Shown: positions 44,932-56,221 of the stretch, piece after piece | Position numbering within the stretch: position 1 is the stretch's first letter | How the letters are laid out: each line of letters begins with the position of its first letter | Assembly (NCBI RefSeq): GCF_958298935.1 | Contig: NC_084924.1 | Location: forward strand, 33,763,819-33,827,818 | Direction of reading: 5' to 3' | DNA: 64,000 nt | Origin: Phragmites australis | Lineage: Eukaryota > Streptophyta > Magnoliopsida > Poales > Poaceae | Notes under the pieces: generated by a model | What the model saw: the letters and a program-made list of their open reading frames with translations, nothing else | What the model was told of the DNA's origin: nothing | Databases searched by the model: none | Position numbers and translations under genes: made by a program

Positions 44932-47581
44932 TGTCACACCCGGTTTTAACGGCCAAAACCAGATGCGGCTTATGTGTGCCTAGGATGTTCAACACACATA
45001 AGGACATCGCAGGTGAAGTAACAAAAGCAATATTTTTTTATTAAATAACGTTAAACTCTTACAGCAATTGACATATATTGTCTTCTATGAAGATATCTGC
45101 AGTGGAACAGAAGCACCGGTGCCCAACAACACTACAGGCAACTAACCAGGAGACACGCGCCTAGAATGTCATAACCTTGTCCTAATAGTCTTCAACATCT
45201 TCACTCACTGAGCAGCAGCATACATGTCGCATGGTGTAGGGAAAATAGCAAGTGTGAGCACATGACGCGCTCAGTAAGTATGGGAAAAATAATGATATGC
45301 AAGCTTATATCAAGAATAGGCTAACACATGGTATATTTGCATAAATGCTAGTAATGAAAACACATTTGGACTCAAAAGCATTAAGCAATTATTAAGTGAA
45401 TGTAACTCATACGGTACAACACCCAGCATACAAGGCTTCCCACCTTGCACACCATAACTGTCTAGTACTCCCTGTACTATAACCAAAACCACAACCTTCT
45501 AGTACTCCCTGTACCAGAACCATGACCACAACCATCTAGTACTCCCTATACCAGAACCATAACTACAACCAAACCCATAACCACAACCATCTAATCATGT
45601 GAGGATCCAAGTCTCTCATAACCGTGAGCAATGGCTGTTATAACAGTTTTACACTCTGCAGAGGTTGTCCAGCTTTCCCTACGAGTCAGTGAATTCCATG
45701 TTGCCGTGTTCGCGAAACACTTAACACACGCCAGTGGTGTGCCGCCAAGAATCACTGCATGACACTTGCCACTAACTAGAGACTAATCCAGTATGTGTCT
45801 GCCCACTAGGTTTCACCGCCAGGCTTTACGCAAGCTAAGCTCCTACCCAGAAGCCCTCTTTTGTGCTGACCCAACATACACTGGATAGACTCTAATCAGT
45901 ATGTCATGCCTTACCCATATCAGCCTCGTGGTTGGTACGTTACTTCTTGGGTTGTCGCTCCACGAACCGGTCCTTACTTAGGTTACTTGAGCAAACACTA
46001 AACCAACATCATAACCATGATAACCATCAAAACCACTTTGCTCAAGGCCTAAGGTTCCATGTTGCTAGACCATTAACACATTAACGACCATTGTTGCATA
46101 TATTCATTAGTCAAGATTATGACACTTCCCAGCATCCCAAAAGCATGGCTAAGCAATCTACCCATGAAAGAGACCTAACCATAAACCATCTAGGTTCCAA
46201 GGGATGATAAGAGAAAATCTAGGGAAAACCCTAACATAGGTAACTAACCATCATATTGACAGACATTGCATGCAATTTTGTAAAACAAAACATTTAAGAC
46301 ATAGGTTCAATATGATCAAGGACACTTACCTTTTTCCTAATGCTGCTCAGTGTTGTCAAAATTTTAGTCTTGAAGTCCCTCAAACTGCTTCAGAATGTTA
46401 TCGACTAATCGCGAGAACTACCGACAAACAACACAAAGGAAACACTAAGAACAACATACCAAACATCATTAAAACACTTTAAAAACACTTTGGTTGGATA
46501 GGGATGATTTTAGAAACATTTAGACGCAAGAATCGCCTAAATCGGAGTTAAGATGAAAAGAGAATAGCTTTCGGGAGATGGATTAGGCTGAACAAGGAAA
46601 TGCTGATTTTTCAGAACTATCTTCCTATGGGAAAGGCATTATTTCGCAATCATTGTGTCAGGCTTGATAACATCCTTATGCAAGATTCAAGAAGTGTAGG
46701 GTAGACTAGACTTCGCTGACTAGGCTAAGGAGAATGATGGGGTGCTGACTTGGCATGCTATGCAAGTACCATCTTAGATTAAAGAAGGGATACGCAGAGA
46801 TCTAGTATCGATCACCTATGATGGATTAAAAAGGTTGAAGGTTGCGCTTCTAGGTTAAGGATATTACTGATGACTCTATGTAGCGGTGGTGATTCGGGTT
46901 TCGTCGGAGATGGCGATCGGGCTTGTGGCCACAAACATCGATGTCGACTTCAGTGGTGTTTCAGTGAAACGAGGGAAGCATGGCGTAGAACACGGAAAGA
47001 CTAACTTAGCGGTATGGTTAGTTTTGGAAGGGGTCATCCGAGATAGCCGCAAAACAGCGATGACTGCTTCTTGGTTTGGTGGTGACCGCGAACAGATGCA
47101 GGAACGAAGACACTCGCATTCCCAGAGATTGGCTATGAATTTTGTGGAACCGTTTGAATAGAGATGTTCATACATCCCGGAAACACAATGCTACGGCATA
47201 GTTTTGGGTAGATCATCCACTGAGAGGAAGAACAATCAACGGAGATGAGACGGGTGATGGCTGCGACATGCTATGGTTGGCAATGGCGTCCTGGTCGTGT
47301 CGCTGCATAAACGGAGATGGGCTCCTAGGGTAATGTAGAAGACTCCATGGGACACGCCGTGACGTGGTTGGTGCATCGATACGGCTTTTGGATTGACAGG
47401 GAACGCGAATGCAAATCCGGTGCGTGCGCAGAACGCGTCCAGAAACCGGACAACGGGTATGTCGACCTTGATTTCGATAGTTTGGCTGCTCTACTGGCCG
47501 AACCGGTTGGTGAGGGTCTGTTGAACATCCTGGGCACACATAAGCCGCATCTAGTTTTGGCCGTTAAAATCGGGTGTGACA
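44932..47581 (-). repeat. Solo LTR-like insertion with 62 bp terminal inverted repeats, 2650 bp
   Basis: The left end TGTCACACCCGGTTTTAACG and the right end are inverse copies for about 62 bp, with about 4 mismatches. A 5 bp duplication and TG..CA ends are as in LTR retrotransposons. The body shares blocks with the giant LTRs in minus orientation (for example AGCAAGTGTGAGCACATGAC at 45249 against the inverse of 31755-31775). No transposase or retroelement gene is readable; the frames at 46876-47745 are not supported. Confidence 0.8.
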
Positions 47582-48770
47582 AGTGCTCAATAGTTAAGGA
47601 ACATAATTGTCACATTGAGGAAATTGAGGACGCTGCATTAGCGGTAAGTTTTCCTTTCAAGTCAGTAGTCCATACTCAACGAACTAAACCGTATATTTTA
47701 ATTGTTTTTTTCTTGTTCGTATCTGCAGGCCGATATCATTTATGATGTACATAAGGATGCAGCTGGTGCCATGGACCGCCTCCGGCAAGGGCAGCACCTC
47801 AGTGCGTCGGATGTTGCGGGCTTTATCAAGCGGGTTTTCGACAAGACCGCGCACGTCTTAAAGCTTACCTCCTGCCGATCCACCACAGATGTAGCAGGGG
47901 CGCCTCCGAGGTCTAGTGGTGTCCACGCCGAGTTGTCTCAACGGTCAGATGTGCACCGCCGTTCATCGGTGTCGGCACCCACACGATCCCTTTTACCACG
48001 TCATGCAGGCTCCGAGCAAATAGGTGCGAATTTTTATTTCAAACGACATTCAATAATATTCGTTACTTAATACTGCATTGATTATTAAACTTTCATTAGG
48101 TTCACCTACACAAGCCTCGGCGCAGCCTCATAGACCGAGCCCTGTGCGTCCACCCTCAGGTACTGGCCGCCCCCTTCATCCCACTTTTCAATACATTCAG
48201 CAAATTAAGGTAATATTGTGCACAGGTTACTTCGGTGATGAGGTCGGTCCATCTTCAGCGGCCCCACGTCCGACCTCACCAGCATCGTTCGAGCCATACT
48301 ACGACACGACAGCCTGGCCTTCTTCTGCTGCACCGGCATACCACGCAGGTACAATTGTACATTTTTTACTACTACTTCCAATACCACATTGTTCATATCT
48401 AACATAATTATTTGTTCGTAGGCCCCTCCAGCCAGTACACATGGACGCCAGGAGAGCCTTCACAGTCCTCCTACCCTAGTCAGGAGGATGAGGCTGGCCC
48501 AGACACCGCATACGACCTCGTTCGTGACTTCTTCGGGGGCACACCTGACTACGACGTCCTCCAGCCAGTGCTCCCCTTCGAACACAGCCCACGCAGGACA
48601 AGGCCTCGACACCGGTGCTCCCTACTAGGCCTACCAGACAGGTCGGTCCACCCGACCCCCTCACCTACTTCAGGGGCCATGTGAGGGTTAACCAGCGGCA
48701 TCGGGACCACGATGGGGGGCACGGGCGACGACAACAGGGGAGGCAGCAGTAGAATTTTAGATTTGTTGTA

Positions 48771-49357
48771 ACTTACATATGCATATTCGCTTCGCGATGT
48801 ACTCCTACGTATTCAGACACGTTTACTCTTTATGGTCCACTTAGCATGTCGTAATTGCATTTCATATTCCAAAACGATGGCATCCTAGTTGCATTTCTTA
48901 ATCCGACACGACCACACGCTACATTCTATCGTTGTCATTATATCTTACAAAGCTACTTATGCAACGAGTGACACCTCGCTTACTCTGTTGGGAGTGTAAC
49001 TTTAATCACGAAGTGACCACACTACTAAACTTTAATCATGACATGACAACACATGCCTCCTTGCGCAGGTTTTAGACAAGAAGTGACAACACTGGACAGC
49101 TTTTTTCAAATAATAAATGACAACACAGGTACCAATAAATATGGAATCTCTGACAATCATCAGTGACACAACTTTCCCATTCTTCAAGATGGAATCCAAT
49201 GCTCCTGCCACCATCTGAGCCCCTGCACTCACTCCTTTCTTCAATAGCGAATTCAATGCTTCTGCCTCCCCCAACCATAAATAGCCGAACCTCCTTACGT
49301 TGATGCACCACTCATTTCTCAGATCTCTCAAGTGCAATTTCTTCCTCAGCTCCACCA
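48771..49357 (+). other. Between the MULE genes
   Basis: Contains the end of the transposase-type gene and probable 5' region of the GRF-like gene. Repeats of the phrase AAGTGACAACAC and CATGACAACACA (49011-49130) are present. The minus-strand frames at 49032-49367 overlap this and are not recognised as protein. Confidence 0.45.
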
Positions 49358-49933
49358 AGCCCACCAAAGAAATATTGGGGGGCTACCGTACCTCAAGGTA
49401 TCGAACCACCAATGTGCTTCTGTGGTGACCTTTGCAAGCTCTGCGAGTCGCAGGACATCTCATACACCTATGGGCTGTGCTTCATCATGTGTGCCAACTA
49501 CGAGTATGACAAGCCTCAACATGCAACATATGAGTATCGACCGGTATAACAACAGATATCAGTCTCATCTCTGCCGATTTCGCACCCTGTTTTACTAACC
49601 GCTTATCTTGTTCTATTTGTTCAGTCCCCTCCACCGCTCTGTGATTTTATTCAATGGCTCGATAATGAGCAAAATGAGGAACAAAAACAGTGGGTCGACA
49701 TGAACATGAGGTGGAGAAAGGAAGCGTACGCACGTCGGGAGTACGAGCAACAGCAAGAGGAACTTCACCTCAAGCGGGAGGAAGAAGAGCGCATGAGGAA
49801 GGCGGCGCACGACCTTACCGTGGCTCAGGCTCGGGAGGCTGAGAGGGCAAGGAAGTGGGAGAGAGCCCTCCGTGCTAAGGCGGCAGGTCCCGATGCCCTC
49901 CGAAAGGGAAAATATCCTAGATGCACTCAGTAG
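49358..49933 (+). CDS. GRF-type zinc-finger-like gene carried by the MULE
   Basis: Two exons, 49358-49543 and 49625-49933 (GT..AG intron of 81 bp). The first has PKKYWGATVPQGIEPPMCFC, then GDLCKLCES and GLCFIMCANYEYDKP, a Cys pattern like plant GRF-type zinc ribbons. The second begins SPPPLCDFIQWLDNE and continues as a long charged coiled coil rich in Arg and Glu, ending at the TAG of 49931-49933. Similar small proteins are common beside MULE transposases in grasses; their role is unknown. The true start is uncertain: an upstream exon may exist, and the nearest in-frame Met is at 49412. No break is seen in the part shown. Confidence 0.65.
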
Positions 49934-50277
49934 AGAGTATCTAATGTAACCCGACATACTTTCACTCCCTAAGGCATGTTATGATTAGGATCGGCGCACT
50001 AATAAGTAGGTCTTAGTGCGAATCGTACATGCCACCTTCGTTTCCTCATCGTGTCATCGTGGTTACAGTCTTATGTAATATTTTCACCCTATGTTTAATA
50101 CTATATTTGTCGTCGTTCGCACGCCATACCCACGTAATATGCTGCGAGCGCTAATTACTGATTTTTTATTCTCCGACTATTACATAACCTACTCCAAATT
50201 TTAATTCCAAATTTTTTTAAAGCCCTTTTTTTATTTTATGAAATACACAAAATTTGGCAATTTTCGGGAAAAAAGGC

Positions 50278-50495
50278 CCTTACCGCCCCCTCAGAGGGCG
50301 GTAAGGGGCCTAACCACCCTTTCTGGGCCTACCCGCCCCCAGAGAGGGCGGTTAGGCTTCCCGCCCTCCCAGGAGGTGGTTAGCTGGCCTAACCGCCCTC
50401 TCAGGGGGCTGCAGGCGCCTAGTTTTGCAAATTTTTCTATGGGGAATCTATTTATTTAAATTTTTAATCCAAAAAATATAAAAATAAAAAAACTC
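50278..50495 (-). repeat. Right terminal inverted repeat of the MULE
   Basis: Inverse of 43257-43480. The inner part carries four or five units of the ACCGCCCTCT..AGGGCGGT type, and the outer end reads AAAAAAACTC. The target duplication follows at 50496-50505. Confidence 0.9.
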
Positions 50496-50505
50496 GACCA
50501 CCGTC

Positions 50506-50698
50506 TTGAGGTTGAGTTATATATGGGCCCCGGAAACCCACGGAAAGAGTGGAGATGCATGAGATGACGGTGAAAAAGTACAGGGTTTGGGGGTAAGCAG
50601 CAACCCTCACCGCAAACCGATGAAGTGTAGCTTAGCTTGTAGCCACCTCCTCGTCCTCAAATCCACCGTCTTGCCAGCATGCGGCCAAACTCCACGAC
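50506..50698. other. Short host segment between the MULE and Copia B
   Basis: About 190 bp with no gene. It would have been continuous with 62512 onward before Copia B inserted. Confidence 0.7.
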
Positions 50699-50703
50699 CT
50701 TCT
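50699..50703. repeat. Target duplication CTTCT of Copia B (left copy)
   Basis: CTTCT at 50699-50703 and 62507-62511, directly outside the two LTRs. Confidence 0.8.
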
Positions 50704-50959
50704 TATTTGGAAACCTACAGTAAAATTTAGACTCATCTCGATCTCTAAAGATTTATCCTTCTTAAAATAGATCTATATCTGTTAGAGATTGATTCCATCT
50801 CTTTTAGGTTTTTGACACTATATATACAGGCAACACCCTTTTTTTTAAATACAGATGAACAAAGAATAAACAACTTTTCCTCTACATTATATCTTCTTCT
50901 GCAATTGTTTTTTTGAAAGATCGTTGGACTACACCTGGTAGCAACGGTTTCTCAAGACA
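50704..50959 (+). repeat. 5' LTR of Copia B
   Basis: 256 bp, ending TTTCTCAAGACA. The PBS-like TTATTAGCACAAAG follows at 50960. A TATATATA box at 50820-50827 and AATAAA at 50875-50880 mark likely transcription start and polyadenylation regions. Confidence 0.8.
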
Positions 50960-52550
50960 TTATTAGCACAAAGCTATGCCGGAGACTAAGCTAGTTTAAC
51001 AGATCTGCACTGCATCGAGCGGGTAGGTCATGGCTTAGCCTATATGCCCTATGCGACACGAATCTATTTGCAAGGATCGAAAGGTACAAGACCGTCCGGT
51101 ACGTTTTCTCAATGCTACTGTTTTCGTGACTAAAATAGATCCGTGAATCGTATTGCATGTATCGCATGAACAATACACAAGAATAGTAGCCCGTATCAAT
51201 GAACAGTAGCAAAACAGATCTATAGCATCGCGTATCAGTCATGGTGGGGCTCGTAGCTGCACCTCGTCGCCGGTCTAAAACTGGTGACCGCCACTCCAAC
51301 TCACCGCCGCCTAGGAAACTGGTGGCCACCCTTCTCTATAGAGATCCAAAAGAAGAAAACAAAAGGAAGGGGGCACGACACCTCACCAACATTAAAGCCG
51401 GCAGTTCTTTTCCCTACCTAGGCTCATCGCACAGCCCCACGCCGCCAGCCGAATCCAGCGGCCAAGCACGGTATGCGGTGGCTCGAAGGCCACCGCCACA
51501 CATTGAGAAAGAAAAAAAAGAGAGAAGTGTCGCACCGGCTGCCTGCTCAATGTGCACCTGATCGCGCTGGAAGTGCATCCACGCCGAAACCATAGGACAT
51601 AGCATCACCTCCGAGCATGAGCCGCCCGAAGTGGCATCAGTAGGCCATGCGCCGCTGCCTTGAAGTCGCCACGTCGCCATATAGCCGCCTGCACGTATAC
51701 GCCGCCTGAAACAGTGTTGCAGCACCACCATGCTTCGCATCCAATGACCCCTCCCCCCCCCCCCCCCCGCACTGCCGGCCATCATGTCGCCTGAAGCGGT
51801 CGCCACCTCACCGTCATGCCCAGTCACCCGCTCTGACTGCCACCATGTGCCACTGCCTGAAGCAAGCCCGCATTGTGCACCACCTGCCATACGCACCATC
51901 CAAAGTGCACCACCACCGTCGCTTGAAGCCGACCACCACCTGCCGCCACCCGCAACGTGCACCGCCGGTCGTCGTTTGGATTGAATCTGGGGCAGCTATG
52001 GTTTCCAAACCCTAGCTGCCCCATATTAGCTGGGCGCATGGGCCGGATGGGCCAGGCTGGCCCAGATGTAAGAATACTAGCCCATGGGTGAAAAACCATG
52101 GAAATAAAAGGAAAAAGAAGAGAAAGGAAACGAAAATTCCAAAATTTTGCATTTAGCCCCTTGGTTTTCCTTGTAATTGTGCATAGTCCCTTTCTTTTGC
52201 ATTTAGGCTCCTGGTTGTTCTAAAAATTATTCAGAGGCTCTGATTTTTGCTTATTAGACCCTATGGTTTCTGGAAATTACACAAATCCTAGAATTTTGCG
52301 TATAAACCCTCGGACTGTATGGAAAACCGCCAGAATACTTTTTCTTGCAGGAAAGTACCTCTTGAACTTGAATTTGCATATGTTTTAGCAATTGTGCAGT
52401 ATTTATTTCTGTGTTATTATTATTGTTTAAATTGTCTGTTATGTGCTTAAATTCAGTAATTCATATACTAGCATAGAAAATATCAGAAAATTTGCAATAA
52501 TCCAATTTAACAACTTTACTAGTAGTAATGCTTGTGTTATTAAATATGTA
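50960..52550 (+). other. Leader of Copia B with GC-rich block
   Basis: 51241-52020 is GC-rich, with frames on both strands (for example 51962-51414 minus, 51241-51561 plus) that look like codon-bias shadows of CCACC/GCCG-rich sequence, and it contains a C17 run at 51753-51769. 52130-52550 is AT-rich with CATTTAGCCCC phrases, as in the Copia A leader. No recognised protein. The GC-rich block could be captured host DNA. Confidence 0.5.
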
Positions 52551-52551
52551 G

Positions 52552-53610
52552 ATGGATGGCAACACGAACTGGGTGCTGATGGCCGCAACTATCTCACTTA
52601 GGCATCGGATGTCCAGATTGTACTAGGAGCGAGAAGACTCCGCGCTGCAATTGGCCTGGGAACAAGTAGTGCAATGGTTCCCACAGAGGATGAGAATGAT
52701 TAGGCACCATCTCTCTCCCACTTTGAAGGATGAGTACATAGCTATGACCAGCGTTAAGGCACTATGGGACACACTGTAGGAGCGTTTTGAGCGCTTTAAG
52801 TACACCATCAAGCCTCTCGCAGAGCAAGAATAGGTCCGAATCCATTTTTGTGACTTTAAGCATGTCAAAGAGTACAACTCCACGCTGCACCGCATTTGCA
52901 CACTACTGTGTCTCTGTGGGAAAGAGATCACTGAAGAGGAGAAAATTGAGAAGACTATCTCCACTTTCCACCCGAATATAGCAGAATCCGCACACAATCA
53001 CTGTCAATCAAATTTCAAGAAGTATTCTGAATTGATTGATGTGTTGCAACTCAATGAAGTTCATTATGAAGTCATAAACAAGAACTTCTTATCCCAGCCT
53101 CAAGGGAAGAGCAGTGGCGTAGAAGTCAATTACAACTCTTTCAAAGCATGCAAGAACCGCAATAAGAAGCAGAAGAAGGGAGGAAAGAGAGTGGTGGCAG
53201 ACAAAATCAAGCCTGGTGATGATAATGGTAAGACAAAGAAAGAAGTCAAGCCATATGGTGAGCAGAACCAGACATGCTATAAGTGCGGTGTTTAGGGCCA
53301 TTGGTCCCGAATCTGCAAAGCACAAAAACATGTTGTGGAAGCATACTAGAAAAATAAAAAGGAGAAGCCAGAAGCATACCTCACCATTACAGTGAGGATA
53401 GATCTGGACAAAGCAGCAATAGTTGAAAGGGAAGCATCTCACATGAAAGTTGATGATGCTTCCACACTGGCAGTAAAAGACCTCCCAATAAATGATGTAG
53501 AGGCCACTACTTTGCCCTCCTCCACTGTTATAGAAGATGCCATGAAGGATGAAGCGGAAAAGAAAGCCATTGAAGATGAAGTGGCTGGATATTTCGCAGA
53601 CTCTATCTAG
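52552..53610 (+). pseudogene. Copia B gag, one frame broken only by TAG stops
   Basis: A single frame of 352 codons plus stop runs from the ATG at 52552 to the TAG at 53608-53610, with in-frame TAG at 52624, 52777, 52831, 53293 and 53347 and no frameshift. It shows the gag core (LSPTLKDEYIAMTSVKALWDTL, then a VKEYNSTLHRI segment), a Lys-rich linker, a CCHC knuckle C-Y-K-C-G-V-stop-G-H-W-S-R-I-C at 53275-53316 that contains one of the stops, and an acidic C-terminus. The natural product would be the nucleocapsid precursor. Confidence 0.8.
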
Positions 53611-55194
53611 AATTAGAGTAATTAGTCATTTAATTAGTTGCTGAATTTACGAGGATTGAATGAATAAATATAAGCTCTAGAAAAGCAATCCTAGCCGCAA
53701 ACAATATTTCTCGATAGTTAATGAAGCATTTAGTTTTGTTGCTACTTCCTCGTGTGTGAATGATTGAATGCTTCATTTATATAATATGTGTTGCGTCTGC
53801 ATGGCGGAAGTGTGTATTGTGGACAGTGGAACCACAAACACCATCTTAAGAGAAAAAAAATGTATTTTTAGTCTATTAGAAATAGCTCTAGAAAAATGAT
53901 GACTATCACTGGTAGTGATAAATACATAGTAGATTCTGGAAGAGCCATAATCATACTACCTATGGAAAGTACTTTGCACATCGAAGAAACATTGTTGTAA
54001 CCCAAATCTACAAGAAATCTCTTAAGTTTTAAAGACATTCGTGCTAACGGTTTTCACGTAGAAACTGGTAAAAAAGATGGTAGGGAGTACCTACACATCA
54101 CTAAGCGTGATAATGAAGTTAGAATACTAGAAAAACTTCCCTCCGTGAGTAGTGGCATGTACTACACTCGCATTAGAGCACCTGAAGTGTTCACTACATT
54201 AAAGACTGTGTTTTGTAGTGCTGAATTATTCTCCCTATGGCATGATAGATAGGTCATCCTGGTTTTAGAATGATGAGGAACATAATTACTAACTCACAAT
54301 ATCATGGCATAAATGTGAAGAATTTCCCTAATCACGAAGATTTTGTATGACCTGCATGTTCTACTGAGAAATTAATAATAAGACCATCTACCTTGAAGGT
54401 ACAAGATGAATTCCCTGCATTCCTGGATCGAATCTAGGGGTTATTTGTGGTCCTATTCAACCGTTTCCAGCCTGTTTTGATACTTTATGGTATTAATGGA
54501 CGCATCCATAATCCGATATTTAAAATCAACAACTGGAAGTCTGCATACGGTCCATTTCGCTGACTGTATTTTTGATGAAAATAATTTTTCGTCATTAGGG
54601 GGAGGAAATATAACCTTGGATGAAAATATCGGAAATTATATGACAGGATGAAGGAATTGTGGCACATGATCCTCGCACTAGTGAAGCAAATGATGAAGTA
54701 CAGAAAATTATAGGTTTACAGAAATTAGCAAATGATTTGCCGGATCATTTTTGTGATTTGAAGAGCGTGACTAAGTCGAATATGCCTGCACACAATGCAC
54801 TAGAGAGGATAGAAGTACCAAAAGAAGGTACACCTTATCTTGTCCTAGGAGCTCCGAAAAATTATAGAAGGATAAGAAATTCAGTTTCTCAAGTCCTAAA
54901 TAGTCAGAGACGTCTAGCAAAAGTGGGAGAGCTTACCACAAACTATCACAAAAGTGCCCCAAAGGAAGAAAGGGAGTAAGTTGAGACCTGACAATGGTAT
55001 GGAACCTTAGAAAGTAGGCATGCCAGATTTGAATCTTCCCGCAAAGGTAGAAACTAGCGAAAATGCACGCACTTAAATTGACGCTGGTAAATAAAGGACC
55101 TTGCACCAACAAGAAATTATGAATAACAAGATGTAGAAGCACCTGAAAGTGTAGCCCATGATGAAATAACAATAAACACCTTTATAGCGTACAA
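53611..55194 (+). pseudogene. Copia B protease and integrase remnants
   Basis: The aspartic protease motif CIVDSGTTNT is read at 53814-53843. Pieces of pre-integrase and integrase follow (for example LEKLPSVSSGMYYT near 54125 and a DEFPAFLDRI segment near 54410), but most of the integrase core is missing. 54659-54979 is an open frame in the linker before RT (ERIEVPKEGTPYLVLGAPK). Copia order (integrase before RT) is clear. Confidence 0.65.
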
Positions 55195-56216
55195 TTGAAG
55201 AAGTCATTGTTTGGGTTAAAACAATCAAGTAGAATATGGTATAATTATTTGAGTGAAATTCTTGGAAAACGAGGCTACACAAATAGCACAGATTGTCCCT
55301 GTGTATTCACAAGAAGGTCCCAGAATGGATTTTGCATAATATCCATATATGTAGATGATCTAAATATCATCGGTACAGAAGAAGAAATAGAAGAAGAAAG
55401 TTCCTACTTGAAATCTTAATTTGAAATGAAAGATTTGGGTAAAACCAAATTTTAATTGGGCTTGTAGCTGGAGCATGTGGTAAATGGAATCTTTGTACAT
55501 CAGTCAAACTACACACAGAAGGTGTTAGAGCGGTTTGGTTTCAAAAAATCATTTCCCGCTAAAACCCCCATGGTCGGAAGGTCATTGCAAGCAGATCAAG
55601 AGAAGAGGGGGAGGAAGTATTGGGATCAAAATTCTCATATTTAAGTGAAATAGGTGCGCTGATGTATCTGGCTAATTGTACTAGATTAGACATAGCGTTT
55701 GCAGTAAACCTACTTGCACGATACAGTGCAAAACCCACTAAAAGGCATTGGAAGGGCTTGAAAGATATTCTTTGCTACTTGTAAGGTAGCAAAGATCTTG
55801 GTTTGTTCTACAGAAAGAATCAGGACCTAAGTATGGTTTGATACGGAGATGCTGGGTACCTGTCAGACCCGTATACAAAAAAATCACAGACTTGTTTTAC
55901 TATGTGGTGGAACTGCAATATCCTAGAAATCGTCGAAGCAACATTTTGTATCTACTTCGACGAACCACTCGAAAATAATAGCTTTATATGAAGCCGCACG
56001 GGAATACACATGGCTTAGAAGAGTGATCAATCATATCCAGCAGTCATGTGGTTTGAACACTACTAACACCCCTACCATTATCTGTGAAGATAATATTGCA
56101 TGTATTGCACAAGTGTAATCGGGATATGTGAAAAGTAACTTAATGAAGCATATCAACCCCAAGTTCTTTTATGCTCATGAATTGCATAAGATGAACGAAA
56201 TAAAGGTAATGCATAC
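55195..56216 (+). pseudogene. Copia B reverse transcriptase and RNase H, C-terminal half
   Basis: KSLFGLKQSSRIWYNYLSE begins at 55198. The RT catalytic box YVDD is at 55348-55359 in IISIYVDDLNIIG. The frame has TAA at 55417-55419 and further stops. Then a MYLANCTRLDIAFAVNLLARY segment (55660-55725) and RNase H (55855-56110, with KIIALYEAAREYTWLRRVI) follow. The C-terminus lies beyond the nested LTR at 61855-61986. Confidence 0.75.
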
Positions 56217-56221
56217 CAAGT
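56217..56221. repeat. Target duplication CAAGT (left copy)
   Basis: CAAGT at 56217-56221 recurs at 61855-61859 around the giant LTR. Copia sequence resumes in register after it. Confidence 0.92.

Larger units (their letters stand above)
44171..48770 (+). pseudogene. MULE transposase-type gene, N-terminal DNA-binding region plus C-terminal tail
   Basis: From the ATG at 44173 the readable order is: a QIYYGEGEIRYGP-type segment (44195-44245), the IWRQYIDICCERGLS segment, an acidic linker, and the MuDR N-terminal domain at 44760-44931 (KEAVIDAVKFWLLSLRRQFKVVKSSKR, with the two Cys of VKCLVPQCPW). A solo LTR follows. The frame resumes at 47587 (SIVKEHNCHIEEIED) to 47643, completing the Cys/His motif. 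An intron (47644-47728) leads to ADIIYDVHKD and then directly to a Ser/Pro-rich tail (47740-48770, with YDLVRDFFGGTPDYDVLQP). The MULE DDE core is absent, and frameshifts occur near 44190, 44320 and 48590. The tail resembles C-termini of MULE-encoded or plant-mobile-domain proteins; that is inference. Confidence 0.65.
43257..50495 (+). mobile_element. Mutator-like element (MULE) of 7.2 kb with nested solo LTR
   Basis: Terminal inverted repeats start GAGTTTTTTAT and are similar over about 215 bp (43257-43480 and 50278-50495). A perfect 10 bp target duplication flanks them. Inside lie a MuDR-type transposase N-terminus (split by a 2.65 kb solo LTR), a Ser/Pro-rich C-terminal tail, and a GRF-zinc-finger-like gene. 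The catalytic DDE region of the transposase and its SWIM zinc finger are not found. Without the LTR the element is about 4.6 kb. Confidence 0.9.

Noticed and set aside
47213..47745. Frames across the right border of the LTR at 44932-47581
   Set aside because: They begin in the LTR and end in the MULE intron, so they are created by the insertion. The real frame restarts at 47587.
51414..51962. 182-residue minus-strand frame rich in Gly, Trp and Met
   Set aside because: It lies in the GC-rich Copia B leader with low-complexity composition, crosses a C17 run and has no recognised domain. A captured fragment remains possible but not a gene.
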